This document shows, one piece after another, positions 13,540-26,130 of a stretch of 64,000 bases of DNA. This DNA is from Megamerina dolium (Eukaryota > Arthropoda > Insecta > Diptera > Megamerinidae), in assembly GCA_963854835.1 (NCBI GenBank), contig OY978525.1, positions 5,723,501 to 5,787,500 of the forward strand, in the 5' to 3' direction. Position numbers and translations under genes: made by a program. The notes under the pieces are model-generated. The model made no database searches. It had not been told where the DNA came from and saw only the letters and a program-made list of their open reading frames with translations. Positions within the stretch are counted from its first letter, which is position 1. The number at the start of each line of letters is the position of its first letter.

Positions 13540-14570
13540 CTGAATCGACTAAGTCATACCAATCTCTATTTATTCGTCGGGTTATCTAAATTTCCTCACG
13601 ATAACTTTCGTATTCCTCGAGCAATTGTGCTTAAAATTGGCACATACACAGTTTTTCATACAAAACCGAGCATATTAGTGAAAAAGCAAAATCGAATGAA
13701 AATCACGCCTACCTGCCATACAAAAGTATGCTGTTGAATTGATATTTTGGGATTTTATGCGTGAAAAAATAAAGCTATCGGACTACAACTCGGCACATCG
13801 GCATATTTTAATTACAGAAGAGACATATTTGAAAATGATCGAAATCGAATAAAAGCCACACCTACCTCTCATATAAAAATATGTTGTAAAATTAGTGTTT
13901 TTACACTTTCAACGCAAAATTATAAAGCAATCAAACTTAAACTTGGTACAAAAAATTGTTTTCATAATAAAATAAATAAAATAAAAAATGAACTAAATCG
14001 AATAAAAACTACGCCTACTTTCCATACAAAAGAATATTGTTGAAATGGTTTTATCACAGTTTGAGCACGAAAATAATATGTATTAAGCTGAATCTAGGCA
14101 CAAGTGAATATTTCTATAATATAATAGATATAATTGATGATAGACTGCATCGGATAAATATTACGCGTGCTTCCCATACAAAGTTATGCTTCCAAATGAG
14201 TTTTTTCACACTTTTAGTAAGAAAATGTAAAGTTATTAAGAAATTTGGCATATATGATTATTTAGACCAGGTAATGGACATATTTAAAAATTACCTAAAT
14301 CAGATGAAATTTCGCCTACCTCCCATACAAAGTTATGCTTCCGAATGCAGTTTTTCACATTTTGCACATCAAAATATTAAGTTATCATGCTGAAAATCGC
14401 TACAATCAACTTTGTAAGCTACTTAATAGACATATTAAAAAATAGACCAAATCGGATGAGAACCACGCCTACCTCTCATACAAAATTACGCTTCCGAATA
14501 CATTTTTTTATTACTAATCAATAAATAAGTTTGAAAACAGAAGAAAACCAAGCTTATCTCTCATACAACA
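13540..14570 (-). repeat. Family B satellite array, ~153-bp monomers, minus orientation
   Basis: Reverse complement of the array at 11.0 kb. The box reads 'cgcctacctcccatacaaa' on the plus strand. Its 'catacaaa' falls at about 13717, 13870, 14023, 14175, 14324 and 14477 (spacings 153, 153, 152, 149, 153), and then after only 85 bp at 14562, where the array is cut. The left margin holds 'gaatcgactaagtcatacc', which resembles the terminal module seen at the end of the 17.4-kb array. Confidence 0.92.
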
Positions 14571-15571
14571 ATATGTTCTCGTCTGTACTTTTTGCACGAA
14601 CGTTCTGCTATAGCTATAGCGTGGAAGCTCGGTATCCATATATTTTGTCTCAACTATCGATCTATCTATTAAATTTTTTTTTTAGAAACTATTTATTGGA
14701 TTATGTCAAAATTTCAATTAACATTAAGTACGAGAGTATGTGGCAACCATCAGATTGTTTTTCATTTTTTTCTTTTTTTTTTTTGTGTGTAGCAACCAAG
14801 CATATCTTTCGATAAAATCAATATTCAAAAGCTCCTCCTTATCGTTCCTTCATGCCTTTTGCCATCAATCTTGGTGTTTAATTTGATTGATACGATATTT
14901 GTCATTCGACGATGTCATCATTCTTCTATTCTGTCGTCGACGTCGTCTGCTTTCTCGTCTTTTTCTTTTTTTTACTGTTTGCATGCCAAGACAACAAATA
15001 AAGTCTAACGTGTATTGAAGTGGCGTCGCGTAAATTGGCGTATGGTACGTGTAAAAATACACACATAACATACATGCATGTTATGTACTTGGTATACATT
15101 TGTGGTATTCATATGAATTGAAACGTGTTTAAGAAAATTACGAAAAAAAAAAAAAAAAAAAACAGAAGCATATAAAAATGAAGAAGGTAATGTGGCAGGC
15201 AATGTTCTTAAAGTAATGATGACGTTGTAGAAATGGCAATTGTGCTCTTAGCACCAGCACCAAATATTTGTAACAGCATACAAGTATAGTAAGTCAATTT
15301 AAAAATGCCAATGAAATGGAAAATTATAATTTTTACAAAATTTACAACAATAATGATGCCAACATCAAAGCGCCTTTTGGTATTTGCATGTGAATATATT
15401 TCATATATATAAATTAAGGAGAAAAATATATCGAAAACCAAAAAAAAAAAAAAAAAAAAAAAACTAAATAAAATTTGTTAAAAAGAAAATCAAGATCAGA
15501 TTTTGTGGCAAACAATTTTAATGAGATTTGCTTTGTGTCGTGTTTAGTGTGTGCATGTATGTAATTGTATG
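14571..15571. other. AT-rich noncoding spacer
   Basis: No gene. Contains T-rich tracts at 14664-14680 and 14768-14785, a GTCGTCGACGTCGTC stretch near 14932, and poly(A) tracts at about 15143-15162 and 15440-15464. Confidence 0.6.
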
Positions 15572-16417
15572 TACGAGGGCGGTCCCCGAACTACGCGACC
15601 TGACATATAGATGAAGGCAAAAGTTTGAAGAAAATTACTTTGATGAAAAGTGGCAATCTTATAAAACATATGTTTTAAGTTTCAAGGCGCCACGTTGTTT
15701 AGTATTTTTTTTTGAGCCATTGAAAGTTAACGACCTCAGTGAATTTGCAAACATGAGAAAAATTGGTCACCGTTATTTAACTCAATACTTTCATTTGAAA
15801 GGTCTGAGTCCAACAAATATTAAAGCCGAACTAGATTCTACTCTGGGGGAGTCTGCTCCTTCGTTTACGACCATATTGGGTGGCAGAGTTTAAACGAGGT
15901 CGTACGAGCTGCCAAGACGAACACCGTAGTGGTCAACCAATTGAGGTGGCCACGCCAGAAACGACTAAGAAAGTCCACAAAATGGTATTGTATGATCGCC
16001 GGCTGAAAGTGCGTGAGCTAGGTGAAATTACAGGCATTTCAAAAAGTTCTGTGCATCGTATATTGACCGAAAATTTGGAGATGAAAAAGCTGTGTGCAAG
16101 TTGGGTGCCGCGTTTGCTCACATTAAAATAAAAACATTGTCGTGAAGATGTTTTCACAGAATGTTTGGCGATGTTTCACAGTAATAAAGCCGAGTTTTTG
16201 TGTCGATTCGTAACCATGGATGAGACATGGGTCCACACCACTTCACACCTGAGACAAAGGAGCAGTCAAAACAGTGGACTGAAAGGGGTGAATCGTTTCG
16301 AAGCTATAGAATATCGCTGGGAAAAGTGTATACAGCTAAGAGGAGATTATGTTGAGAAATAAAGAAAATTTTGTTGTTTTCTTAGTTAGGTCGGGTAGTT
16401 CTGGGACCATCCTTGTA
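15572..16417 (+). mobile_element. Mariner element (irritans-like), internally deleted, with TA target duplication
   Basis: A complete but shortened mariner. Target TA dinucleotides lie at 15572-15573 and 16416-16417, and the element itself is 15574-16415 (842 bp; intact mariners are about 1.3 kb). The terminal inverted repeats match over about 30 bp. The left begins CGAGGGCGGTCCCCGAACTA; the right, read inward, begins CAAGGATGGTCCCAGAACTA. They differ at only a few positions, then both continue with a GCGACCT/CCGACCT block. The missing ~450-500 bp come from the middle of the transposase gene. Nonautonomous as it stands; it could only move if a related transposase is supplied. Confidence 0.95.
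15753..16362 (+). pseudogene. Mariner transposase pseudogene
   Basis: The ATG at 15753 opens MRKIGHRYLTQYFHLKG, a typical mariner N-terminus. A frameshift near 15870-15878 moves the reading to the frame of WVAEFKRGRTSCQDEHRSGQ, where GRTSCQDEHRSGQP is the classic region after the first helix-turn-helix. The second helix-turn-helix (ITGISKSSVHRIL) is followed by WVPRLLTL and an in-frame stop at 16129-16131. Translation can be followed again through AMFHSNKAEFLCRFVTMDETWVH; the first catalytic Asp is the GAT at 16219-16221. About 50 bp later an internal deletion joins this to the C-terminal YRWEKCIQLRGDYVEK and the stop at 16360. The second and third catalytic Asp residues are in the deleted part, so the protein could not be active. 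Confidence 0.93.
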
Positions 16418-17389
16418 TGTGTTCGTGTGTGTTTGTGTGTGGAATAGGAATGCATACCTACTTAGATGTGTGAAAATTAATTCAAGTAATTGTAGATGCG
16501 TGTTAATGAAAACTTCATTTTAAGTGTATATGAAAATGAAAGGAAATGCTTTTTCTTTGTAATACTCATATGTAGGTATTTTTTAAAATTAATTAAATAG
16601 AATTTTGAATTTTGTTTTATTTTTATTTTTTTTTTTTTTTTATTTAGAGAAAAGTGATTATCTGGTAAAATCCTTTTAATTGAATAATCAAGCTGAAAAT
16701 ATTATTAGATTATTTAATGCTCTTTGAAATTCAACCAATTATATTATTCGCTTCAGGGCAATTTCAGACGATGTTGTTCTAAAATTTCATAATTAAGAAT
16801 ATTATGGAAATAGTATTCACATAAAGACTAAAGCAAAGCATTGGTTCATAAATTTATCCTAAGAATAAAAGACAACTTTGGATTAATAACTAGATACTTG
16901 TACTTGTGTACATATTATTAGCAATATTAAATTCTACTCAACAAATATTTAGTGTATTATAATATAAGTATACTTGTATACTACACTTGTACTTTGATAA
17001 TGATAATGATAATTCATTATACTTGTTTACGACTTTTCATCAAGTTGATATTAAGGACACACTATAAATAAGGGTTATTTCAATTGCTTAATTGAAATTA
17101 ACTACATACTTGATGCACATTATAAATAAACATAAAAGCAGATGTTGTATATTGTCTAAACTTACATACAAGTGTGCCATTATGCAAAATGGAGACTATG
17201 GAACTGTTGAATCATTAGTTACAAAGTAAATATGAGTTATTACATTCTATGAGTGTTTTGGAAGAAACAAGAGGATCTAATGAAATGTGAATTATTATAA
17301 AATACTTATTTTGAAGGATGAGTGGCAATTTTATTATAGTATCAGATTTGATTACTTAATTTCTTTATACTTCAAGTGCTATAAAAGCA
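16418..17389. other. AT-rich noncoding spacer
   Basis: No gene or element seen; poly(T) at about 16627-16640. Confidence 0.6.
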
Positions 17390-18975
17390 TAAATTTGTAT
17401 GGGAGAAATGTATAGTTTTTATCCAATTCAGCCCATTTTCAAATATGTCTTTTAATGAATAAATATAATAAAATATTCTGAATTTCAACTTGATAACTTT
17501 CTATTCACCGTGTATAAAATGTAAAAATATACATTCAAAAACCGACTTTTGTATGAGAGGTAGTCATAATTTTTATCCGATTTCGCTCATATTCCAACAC
17601 ATAAATTCTGTGATCAGATTACCTTTGTATTCCAAATTTTAGCTTGATAACGATATATTTACATGCTTAAAGTGTAAAAATTAACAAACTACAGCATATT
17701 TTTGTATGGGAGGTAGACGTGATTTTTATTCGATTACGCCCATATTTGAATTTATCCATTTATTAATAAAAATAAATGTATGCACCGAATTTCAGCTTAA
17801 TTATGCAATTTTTTTGTATTCAAACTAGGCAAAACTGCATTTGGAAGCATTAGTTTGTATGGGAGGTAGGTGTAGTTTTTATGCGATTACGTCCATAATC
17901 TAACACATAATTTCTAATATCAAATTAATGTCACATTCCAAAGTTTAGTTCGATATTTGTATTTTTTCGTGCGAAAAGTGTACAAATACACAATCTTCAG
18001 CATACTTTTGTATGGAAGGTAGGTGGGATTTTCATTTAATAACGCCCATATTTAAACCCATCTATTTATAAGTAAATATTAGCATAATAGTACGAAGTTT
18101 TAGGTAGTTAACTTTTTATTTTCGCTCACAAAGTGTTAAAATCTACATACGAAAGCATAACTTTGTATGGGAGGTAGGCGTAGTTGTTATCTGATTATAT
18201 TAATTTTTGAATATGTATTTTAACTGATAAAAGTAAGGTAAGTTTAAGCTTTATTACTTTATATTTTCTTGTCGAAAATGTGAAAAATACATTTAAACGC
18301 ATACTTTTATATGGTAGGTAGGCGTGGTTTTCATCAGATTTCACTTGTTTTCTAAAATGTCACTTCTACAATCAGATTAAGTTTATGTGCCAAATTTGAG
18401 TTGGTTAGCTTTATATTTTCGCACACAAATTGTGAAAACAATCATCTGAAAACATGTTTTTATATGGCAGGTAGGCATGGTTTTCATCCGATTTCATTTA
18501 TTTTTGAAAATGTCACTTCTACAATCAGATTAAGTTTATGTGCCAAATTTGAGTATGTTAGCTTTACATTTTCGTATAAAAATTGTGAAAACAATCGTCT
18601 GGAAACATATTTTTATATGGCAGGTAGGCGTGGTTTTCATCCGATTTTACTTATTTTCTAAAATTACATTTCTCTTATCAGAATAAGTTTATGTGCTAAA
18701 TTTGAGCTTGTTAGCCTTATATTTTCGCACACAAATTGTTAAAAACAATCGTCTGAAAACATATTTTTGTATGACAGGTAGGTGTGATTTTCATCCGATT
18801 TCGGTCATTTTTAGACTTGTTCATATGCTCATGAAAATACTCGTATGTACTAAGTTTTAGCTCAATTGATCGAAATTTCCAAGAGTTATCGTTTGAAAAG
18901 TTAAAAACAGGCAGACATTGCTAAATCGATTATGTGCACTTTCATATGTGTCACTGTCACTAATTATGGGTACTT
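17390..18975 (+). repeat. Family B satellite array, ~153-bp monomers, plus orientation (ten boxes)
   Basis: The longest B array. The TTTTGTATGGGAGGTAGGC-type box lies at about 17399, 17553, 17706, 17859, 18012, 18167, 18311, 18463, 18617 and 18771, with spacings of 153-155 except one of 144. The last units carry a variant box, 'tatatggcaggtaggc', so a local subfamily has expanded by recent duplication. After the last unit comes 'caggcagacattgctaaatc' (about 18908-18927), a terminal module also recognisable at 26100, then 'attatgggtac'. Confidence 0.94.
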
Positions 18976-20852
18976 TAAACGTAAGCACAAACTCAATTTA
19001 CTCTTGACTCTTTAAATTTACAGTATAAATAGAGTTTATTTGTAGAATATCATAATAAATTCTATACGCAACTATATGGATTCCCATTTTTACTGCCGAG
19101 TATCAGAGCTCAGAGTATCATAACTTAGAGTAGCGTAACTTGTATGTTGTTAAGTAATTCAACCGGTAATGTTGACTTTCGTTTAACATTTCTGCCATGC
19201 CATGCTATTATTATTATGATGAGAATGATGATTGCTGTTACTGCTGTTGATGTTCTTATTGTTTATTTATATTCGCCCGCATATTCGATGAAAGCATTTC
19301 TTAATATATGAGTATGAATGAAATGAAGTAACAAATTGCAAATGGATCAAGTACAATGCACGTACATAAAAGCGGAATTGAATTGATTGGCTAGTCAATA
19401 TTTTTCATGACGATGATGATGATGATGATGATGATCATGATGATGATGATGATGATATTTATTTATTGTATAAACAGAAATATATTCGAATACAATTAAA
19501 TTAAGCATATCATGTTACTATAGTATGTTGAGAATAAATATACTCACACATACACACAATAGGTAGCTACAATATTCATACTCTTATATCTAACCGTATG
19601 AGGGTAATTAATAAGAAATCGATGCTTTCTGAAAATAGTACGATTTCTTACAATTATAGTATTCTCCAAGAAATTATTTTACTAGACAATTTACGAAACT
19701 TCTAAGAGTGTATGTATTGTGCCAATGAATCCTTGGCAAATATAAATTCAATCCTGTACCATATTTGAATGGTATGTACAAAATATAGAGAAGGCGTGTG
19801 AGTTGAAACTAAATAACAAGTATTGTAACAAATGTTAGTAATATTTTCTTTGTACACTACATGTTGTTTTGTGCATATTTACATGCGCAATGTAATGTAA
19901 TAATATAGGCCTAGAAGTGTGCAATGTACGAATGTACTATTTTAATTAAAACTGATTGCTGTTGAAAATATTGTAATCACGCATTGACCTTTGCATGTAA
20001 TACATAATTATTGCTGGTATACGAGTATATATATATATATTTGTAATATTAAATTAAAATTTATACAATTCTCTGTGGCATTTTGTTTTCGGTTTTATGG
20101 TAATAAAATTGTTTGCATTCAAATTATAGCATTGAATTGAGAAATCCAAAAAAATGAAAATAAATGAAAAAATTGGACACCAAAATATATATATAATAGG
20201 AATATTTAATGTATATACAATAAATAAAAAGGTTTTTCTTTCTTTGTACATATATAGATGGTAGCATGTTGGCGAATATATGACTAACAAGTTCAAGGTT
20301 AACCAGTAGACTTGTAGAGTGAAGAGTGAGTAATAAAATTTAATTTCTTAATGCATATTACTGATTAAATTAAAGCGAAAGTGATGTATAAAATGACGAT
20401 ATAATAAATAAATATTACTAGAAATTATTTAATCGAGGGAAGTGCACAAGATGTGTTAAAAAGTTAGAAGCAGCCCCTTTGAAGAGGAAGCAGTTAATTT
20501 CTAATGACGAAAAGACGTCGATCTAAATGTTAAGCACTGAAACTGAATAGATAATTTGTGTTACAGAGATTCCTAATGAGGAATAACATGTGCCTAATAC
20601 TGGAATGAGATATGAGATAATGAGACGTAGTACGAAAGGCCCTGCTGACAACTTTCCTTTGAGAGCGACATAAGAATATGTGGCTCGAAACTTTTGGCGC
20701 GCCTGTTAATTACATTGTGAGTGATCTTGAATCATGTTTATTATAAAATCTAGGACTGGAATCTATTTTCAATATGAAGAGTTTTTTGTTTTGCTTGATA
20801 GTATGGGTTTTGGAATCCGATATCAGCTACTGAGCTGATGTAAGAATATCTA
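18976..20852. other. AT-rich noncoding spacer
   Basis: No gene. Includes the (GAT)n microsatellite listed separately and a (TA)n stretch at about 20027-20040. 20,400-20,850 is less AT-rich and may be eroded upstream LINE sequence, but I cannot align it to anything. Confidence 0.55.
19410..19456. repeat. (GAT)n microsatellite
   Basis: About 15 GAT repeats with one interruption ('gatcatgat'). Confidence 0.92.
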
Positions 20853-21905
20853 ATGAAAGAAAAACCAGATAATCTGACTGGACACCTAGAGATCTTAAAC
20901 AAGGTCGGAAATGTTATACATATGACACAGACAAGTGACCACACAGACCAAGTACTCAATTTCACCAAGAGATACCATTTAATTTTCGCATCAAAGGAGA
21001 AGTGGAACGCTAGTCCGACATGGTTACACGATGATTCGCAAAAATGGTACACATATGGATTTAAAACGCTTCAGAGTGTAGTAGCAGGAATAGCGGGACT
21101 AAGACACACAAATCAATAACACTAAGTGCGAATACCATAATTTTCCATGCAAAGCTCTATGCTATAAATCGTATCCAAAGATTCAAAATTAAAATACTCT
21201 CAGACACCCGATCAGTCCTTAATGCTCTTAATAGCTACACATTCACATCAAAAGTCCTCACAGAGTGTAAAAATGAACTCAATAAACTGGCCACCCACAA
21301 GAAGGTCCCTTTGATCTGGCTGCCAGCATATGAAAGACACGAAGGCAATGAAAAGGCTGACCTTTGTGCCAAGAAAAGGGGCTGAAAGGTCATTTATCCG
21401 TCCAACCCACTTCTTTGGTTTTAATAAAAACTACATAAAATAGGATACCAAGAAATGGAATCAGAGAATATTGGAATGACATTGGCGGTCTCAACCACTC
21501 CAAAAAATTCTTGAGCTTTGATGCCAACAGAGCAAATACCGCTCTAACCTTAAACAAAAAGTGTCTTAGATTACTCTCCGGAGCACTAACAGGCCACTCT
21601 GCATGCAATAAACACTAACACATAGTAAGAATATCTAACACAAGTACTTGCAGATTCTGCTGCGATGAGGTAGAGTCCATGGAGCACATAATCACAACTT
21701 GTGATGCACTAGGTCACACTAGGAGGCATAAAATCCTAGGTACATACTTACTAGAAGATGAAAACCTTCAAATGCTATCCTCGTAGAAGCAGGCTCGATT
21801 CCTCGATATATTAAATATACTAAACATCTAAGTACGAAGGGTGCACAATAGATCAAGTTGGTTGCAGTGCATAAAGACCCTTGCCTAACCCGTACAACCA
21901 TTATC
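20853..21905 (+). pseudogene. LINE fragment: RNase H domain and C-terminal zinc knuckle, heavily mutated
   Basis: The 3' portion of a non-LTR retrotransposon ORF2, readable across several frames. PTWLHDDSQKWYTYGFKT (near 21018-21070) is the RNase H opening, where the expected YTDGS has become YTYGF, so the first catalytic Asp is now Tyr. After stops, the same domain continues as ILSDTRSVLNALNSYTFTSK (about 21200-21260), LIWLPAYERHEGNEKADLCA (about 21310-21370) and IRPTHFFGF (about 21395-21420). Near 21500-21600 comes FDANRANTALTLNKKCLRLL then SGALTGHS, then the knuckle CRFC...HIITTC (CX2CX8HX4C) near 21650-21700 and LGHTRRHKILGTYLL. Several stops and frameshifts show it is an old copy. The family differs from that at 3.3 and 62.6 kb. 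The 5' part is absent or eroded. Confidence 0.87.
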
Positions 21906-22574
21906 ATTACCATCTAATCCCAAAGCAATACACTAAGCCTAACGAGTGACTAGTTCTATTGCCACCTCAGTCTTCATACTATTCGAATGAAGGCAAATAC
22001 ATCTCTCACTGAAGGTGCTGCCTGGGGTCTGATGGTCTGATAAGTAGGGTTTGAACACTATATATTAAATCAATTTTTTATAAACTATAGGGTATGCACT
22101 AGTGTTTGGTCTAGTGGGCCCTTTAGTTTGTCTGAGACCAGGGACAAGTAGGGATGTATGCAGACCAGTGATGATTTCAGATCAGCTGAATTATAAAATG
22201 TTTTTGACGACTGAGTGGATGAAAGGCCATCAAATCATAGAAATCATTGTTCTATATCGATGTAATACAGAGCAGAACTTATTCTTGATAATTTGACTGC
22301 TATCATCATTTTCAAATAATATTTTTCTTTGTTATAAACTCAATTAAATTCGTTGAATTTCATGAATATTTTTTTTTTTTTTATTTACTCATCGTTTTCA
22401 ATGAACCACATTACACTAAAGGGACATTGTCTTTTAGTTTGCTCAATATGCCACTTTGGCAAATTTATAGCATTGATTAGTCTAATTGCTTTTGAGGGAT
22501 TTAAATAATTTAATTCAATGCATTAAATCTTATATTATATTAAAATACTAAAGAATTTATTACCCTTTTTTTTG
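21906..22574. other. Noncoding spacer, partly LINE 3' untranslated remnant
   Basis: Directly downstream of the LINE knuckle; 21,906-22,070 may be its 3' untranslated part. 22,080-22,310 is less AT-rich than its surroundings but matches nothing I know. A poly(T) tract lies at about 22370-22382. Confidence 0.45.
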
Positions 22575-23581
22575 TACCCTACACTCAAAGAGTCAAAGGA
22601 ATATTTAGTTCGTGATTTCGTTTGTAGCACCCATTAAAAGCAACGATAGAGGATATGAAGCGATTGAGCTGAAAGTTGGTAAGTCAGATTATTTTCATCA
22701 CAGAATGCATGAGTTTGAGAATGGTTGAAAACTGATCAAAATTTCACCTACCTCCCATACAAAAATAGGTTGTTGAATGTATGTTTTCATACTTTGCGTT
22801 CGAAAATATGAAGTGATCGAGCTAGAATTTAATATTTAAAATTTCTATAATCACAGAATAGACATATAAGAAAATATAGACAATCGGATAAAAACTGCGC
22901 CTACCTTTCATACAAAAATATGGCGTTGAAACTATGATTTCTCACTTTGCAGACGAAATAATAAAGCGATTGAACTATAAATTGTTACATAAAGTTCATT
23001 TGATAATAAAATACATATACTAGAAACTAAATGCAATCGGCTGAAAACTAAGCCTAGCTGCCATACAAATTTCTGCTTTGATATGAATATTTTTACATTT
23101 TGTAAACGAAAATATGAAGATATCAAGCTAAAACTTGGAGTACACAGTTCAATTTACTGAAGTATGGATAAGTTTAAAAATGAACTGAATCGGATTAAAA
23201 CTTCGTTTACCTCTCATACAAATTTCTGCTTCGGAAGGCATATTTTCACATTTTACGCACGAAAATAGAAAGATATTGAATTGCAAGTTGGCACACCTTG
23301 ATATATTTGCTATTTAATGAAGTATACTGAATATGGTCAAAATCGAATGAAATTCACGCCTAGCTCCCATACAAATATTTGCATTGGAATGTAGATTTTT
23401 ACAGTTTAACAACAAAAATATAAAGTTATCAATCGGAAACATGTAATAACATTTTCTAATAACTGAATACGTGCGAAAATAAAAGCTATCAATGGAAAAT
23501 AAAATCCATCTACAATACAAAAATATATCGAATATATGTGTCTATTTACTTAATTGCCATGGTGTAGGGTATCTAGACTTC
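22575..23581 (-). repeat. Family B array in minus orientation, flanked by a 10-bp inverted repeat
   Basis: Six boxes of the 'cctacctcccatacaaa' type. 'catacaaa' lies at about 22755, 22909, 23062, 23215 and 23368, then a decayed 'aatacaaa' near 23513 (spacings 154, 153, 153, 153, 145). Exactly outside the array lie TACCCTACAC (22575-22584) and its perfect inverse GTGTAGGGTA (23572-23581). This suggests the ~1-kb array is the core of a discrete mobile unit. Confidence 0.9.
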
Positions 23582-24779
23582 GGTATTATAAAAGTTAAAT
23601 TTCTCCACTATTTCCTATTCATATTAAAAATTTACAAAAGTAAAAAAAAACTACCAAACTGAATATACAGCATTAATATAAACAGCCTCAAAGCAATGAA
23701 CAATACTAAAATACCACAACTACAAATATAATAGCAACAAAAGCAGAATAAAAATCATGAATGATAGCAAATAAAAGAAGCAAGTGGCAATACTAAATCT
23801 AACCTAAATCACATACAAAAAAAAGCCTACCAAAGCATACATAGAATTTGAAAAAAAGCAACAAAAAAAAAATGCCGATGCGTAATATGTGTGTAGTGAG
23901 AACACACACACACACACACAGAGAAAATTCCTACTAAAAGAATCGAAAAAAAATTTATACATACATACATACATATGTTATATGTATATGTAAATTAGCG
24001 TCGAAGAAAAAAAAAAAGGATTTGAATGGAATCAGCAATACTTTCGTGTCATTTGTATTCCATACTCATTCGAATAATCAAAGACAAATACATGTAAGAG
24101 AATTGAGAATTATCATATCGATATCATTAATATAAGTATTCATTTCATCATCAGAATTATTCAACGACATATGGCTGTGAATAAACCTAACATTGAAATA
24201 ACATTCCCATAAAAAAGAACGAAACGAAAGCATCATTAGGATAAACTTCATCCTTGTCGACAACAGCATTAGGGTTAATACCCTTTAACTCAATCTATTG
24301 AAGTGAGACATTTTATTGATTCGAAAATATGTACGGCAAATAGAAACGTGTATCAATTTCACACCTCCGAAAGTCTACCGAAATCGACAGAGAGTAAAAG
24401 ACGCCAGTCAGTAAGAGTCACAAAATGTTTAGAAGCAATAATAAAAATTAGAATGTCACAGTAATGGCTTTTTGCTACTTTGACTACCATCCTACGTCGC
24501 CCTAACGCCTCTTACCAGTATGCTCATTAAATTGTATGTTAATTTTCGAAAGTAATGCAATTAACAAAGTATGTACGACATTTTGTTACGCACTTTTAAA
24601 TGTTTTCACAAATTAAAATTACATTTTTAAAGATGATGTTTGCGTTGATGATGAGTTTCATGATGATGATGATGATGATGCTGACGATGATGATACTAAT
24701 AATGTTTGAAGTAGTAATGAAAATTTTCAATTTTCATTTAGTTGTAATGGCCTAAATAACGTTTGGTTTGAGGACACAA
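23582..24779. other. AT-rich noncoding spacer with microsatellites
   Basis: No gene. Contains (CA)n at about 23902-23920, (CATA)n at 23958-23975, A-rich runs, and (GAT)n at about 24649-24694. Confidence 0.6.
24649..24694. repeat. (GAT)n microsatellite
   Basis: Interrupted run of about ten 'gat' units. Confidence 0.85.
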
Positions 24780-26130
24780 CTGTATCTGGTATCAATTTCA
24801 TTAATATCTAGTCGATGTGGCGTGGCAAATATCAAAATGTCTATCGAATAAGTAATCAATATTTATTTACTTAATGTTAAGTAAGTAGCAGTAGACTATG
24901 TGTAGAGTATCTGTTAATTGTTATCAATTTTATCAATTCCATTCAACCGCTGACACTGTTGATGTCGCATCGAACATACTAATATCTGGTCGATGTGGTG
25001 TAGCAAATTTCCAATTTGTCTATCGAATAAGTAATCAATATTTATTTACTTAATGTTTTTGATGGTTCAATAGCAGCAGACAACGAAATAATATGAAATG
25101 AAAGTCTGGCAAAAAAAAAAAACTGATAAATTATTCCTTGAATGTTTGCCAATTTTAGAGAATACCTTTCTTTAAAGGAAAATTTAAAAAATTTCTTCGT
25201 TTTAAAAAAATTATTTAATATGAAAATAGTAATTCTGCTCAAACAATAATTTCAATTAAATTTTGATCAACCCTAAAAGTATGCAAATCTGAATTAATAT
25301 TTATTCACTTCATGTTCAATAAGTAACTACAGACAATCGATTGATGTGAAGCGAAAATTTGACAAAATGTTTATTAAGGTCATGGAACTTTGCTCTATTT
25401 TAGAGAAAATCCTTCAAAAATATTTGCATCGAAAAAAAAACCAAATCAATTTGAAAATAGAATTTCTATTAAGATTACTCAACCCTAAAAATATGCAAAA
25501 TTTATATAGACCCAAAAGAAATGTAAATATTTACACGCAGATTATATGCGTAGCTTTCATATGTTTTTATTAATTCAGACAACATATTTCGTTAGCGAAA
25601 AATATAAATAAATTCACACATTTCGTAGATTTAAAGAAATCAATACGCTTTCAAAATAATATTTTGTTTTAAAAATATTTATAATATATTTTGCTCAAGC
25701 CTAAAGGTATACAATCATGTGAAAAATGAGAATATTTAGATTGCCATCGTTTCTATAGTTCTAGTGTTTGCTAATTTTTGTAGAAAATCTTTCCCTAATG
25801 GAAATTGCAAAAATAATATTCAGAAAAGCTTTCGTTTTCAAACGAAATTAAATTAAATATTACTAAAGCCTAAAAGTATGCAATCATAAAATCACAAAAT
25901 TAAATAAAATATTAATTAAGCCTAAAGGTATGAAATCATAGTGAGGAAATATACTCGTATAGTGAAAGTAGAATTGGAAATAGTCTTACATTAATTAGTA
26001 TGACTTCTATTCTAAAATGAAACAATTTAGAAAACTTCAATTATACGAAATTTTAATATTAGTCAGACAATCAGACAGTCAGACACTGAGATCGTCAGAC
26101 AGGTAGACATGTCTAAATTCTTTATGATGG
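24780..26130 (+). repeat. Family D irregular tandem repeat (~170-216 bp)
   Basis: Two close copies of an ~80-bp segment ('aatatctagtcgatgtggcg' ... 'gaataagtaatcaatattta') begin near 24802 and 24980, 178 bp apart. A second landmark, 'ccctaaaagtatgcaaat' and variants, recurs at about 25271, 25483, 25699, 25868 and 25920. The units are unequal, so this is a decayed array. It ends with 'gtcagacaatcagacagtca' and 'caggtagacatgtctaaatt' (about 26060-26120), which matches the terminal module of the family B array at 18.9 kb. Confidence 0.75.
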
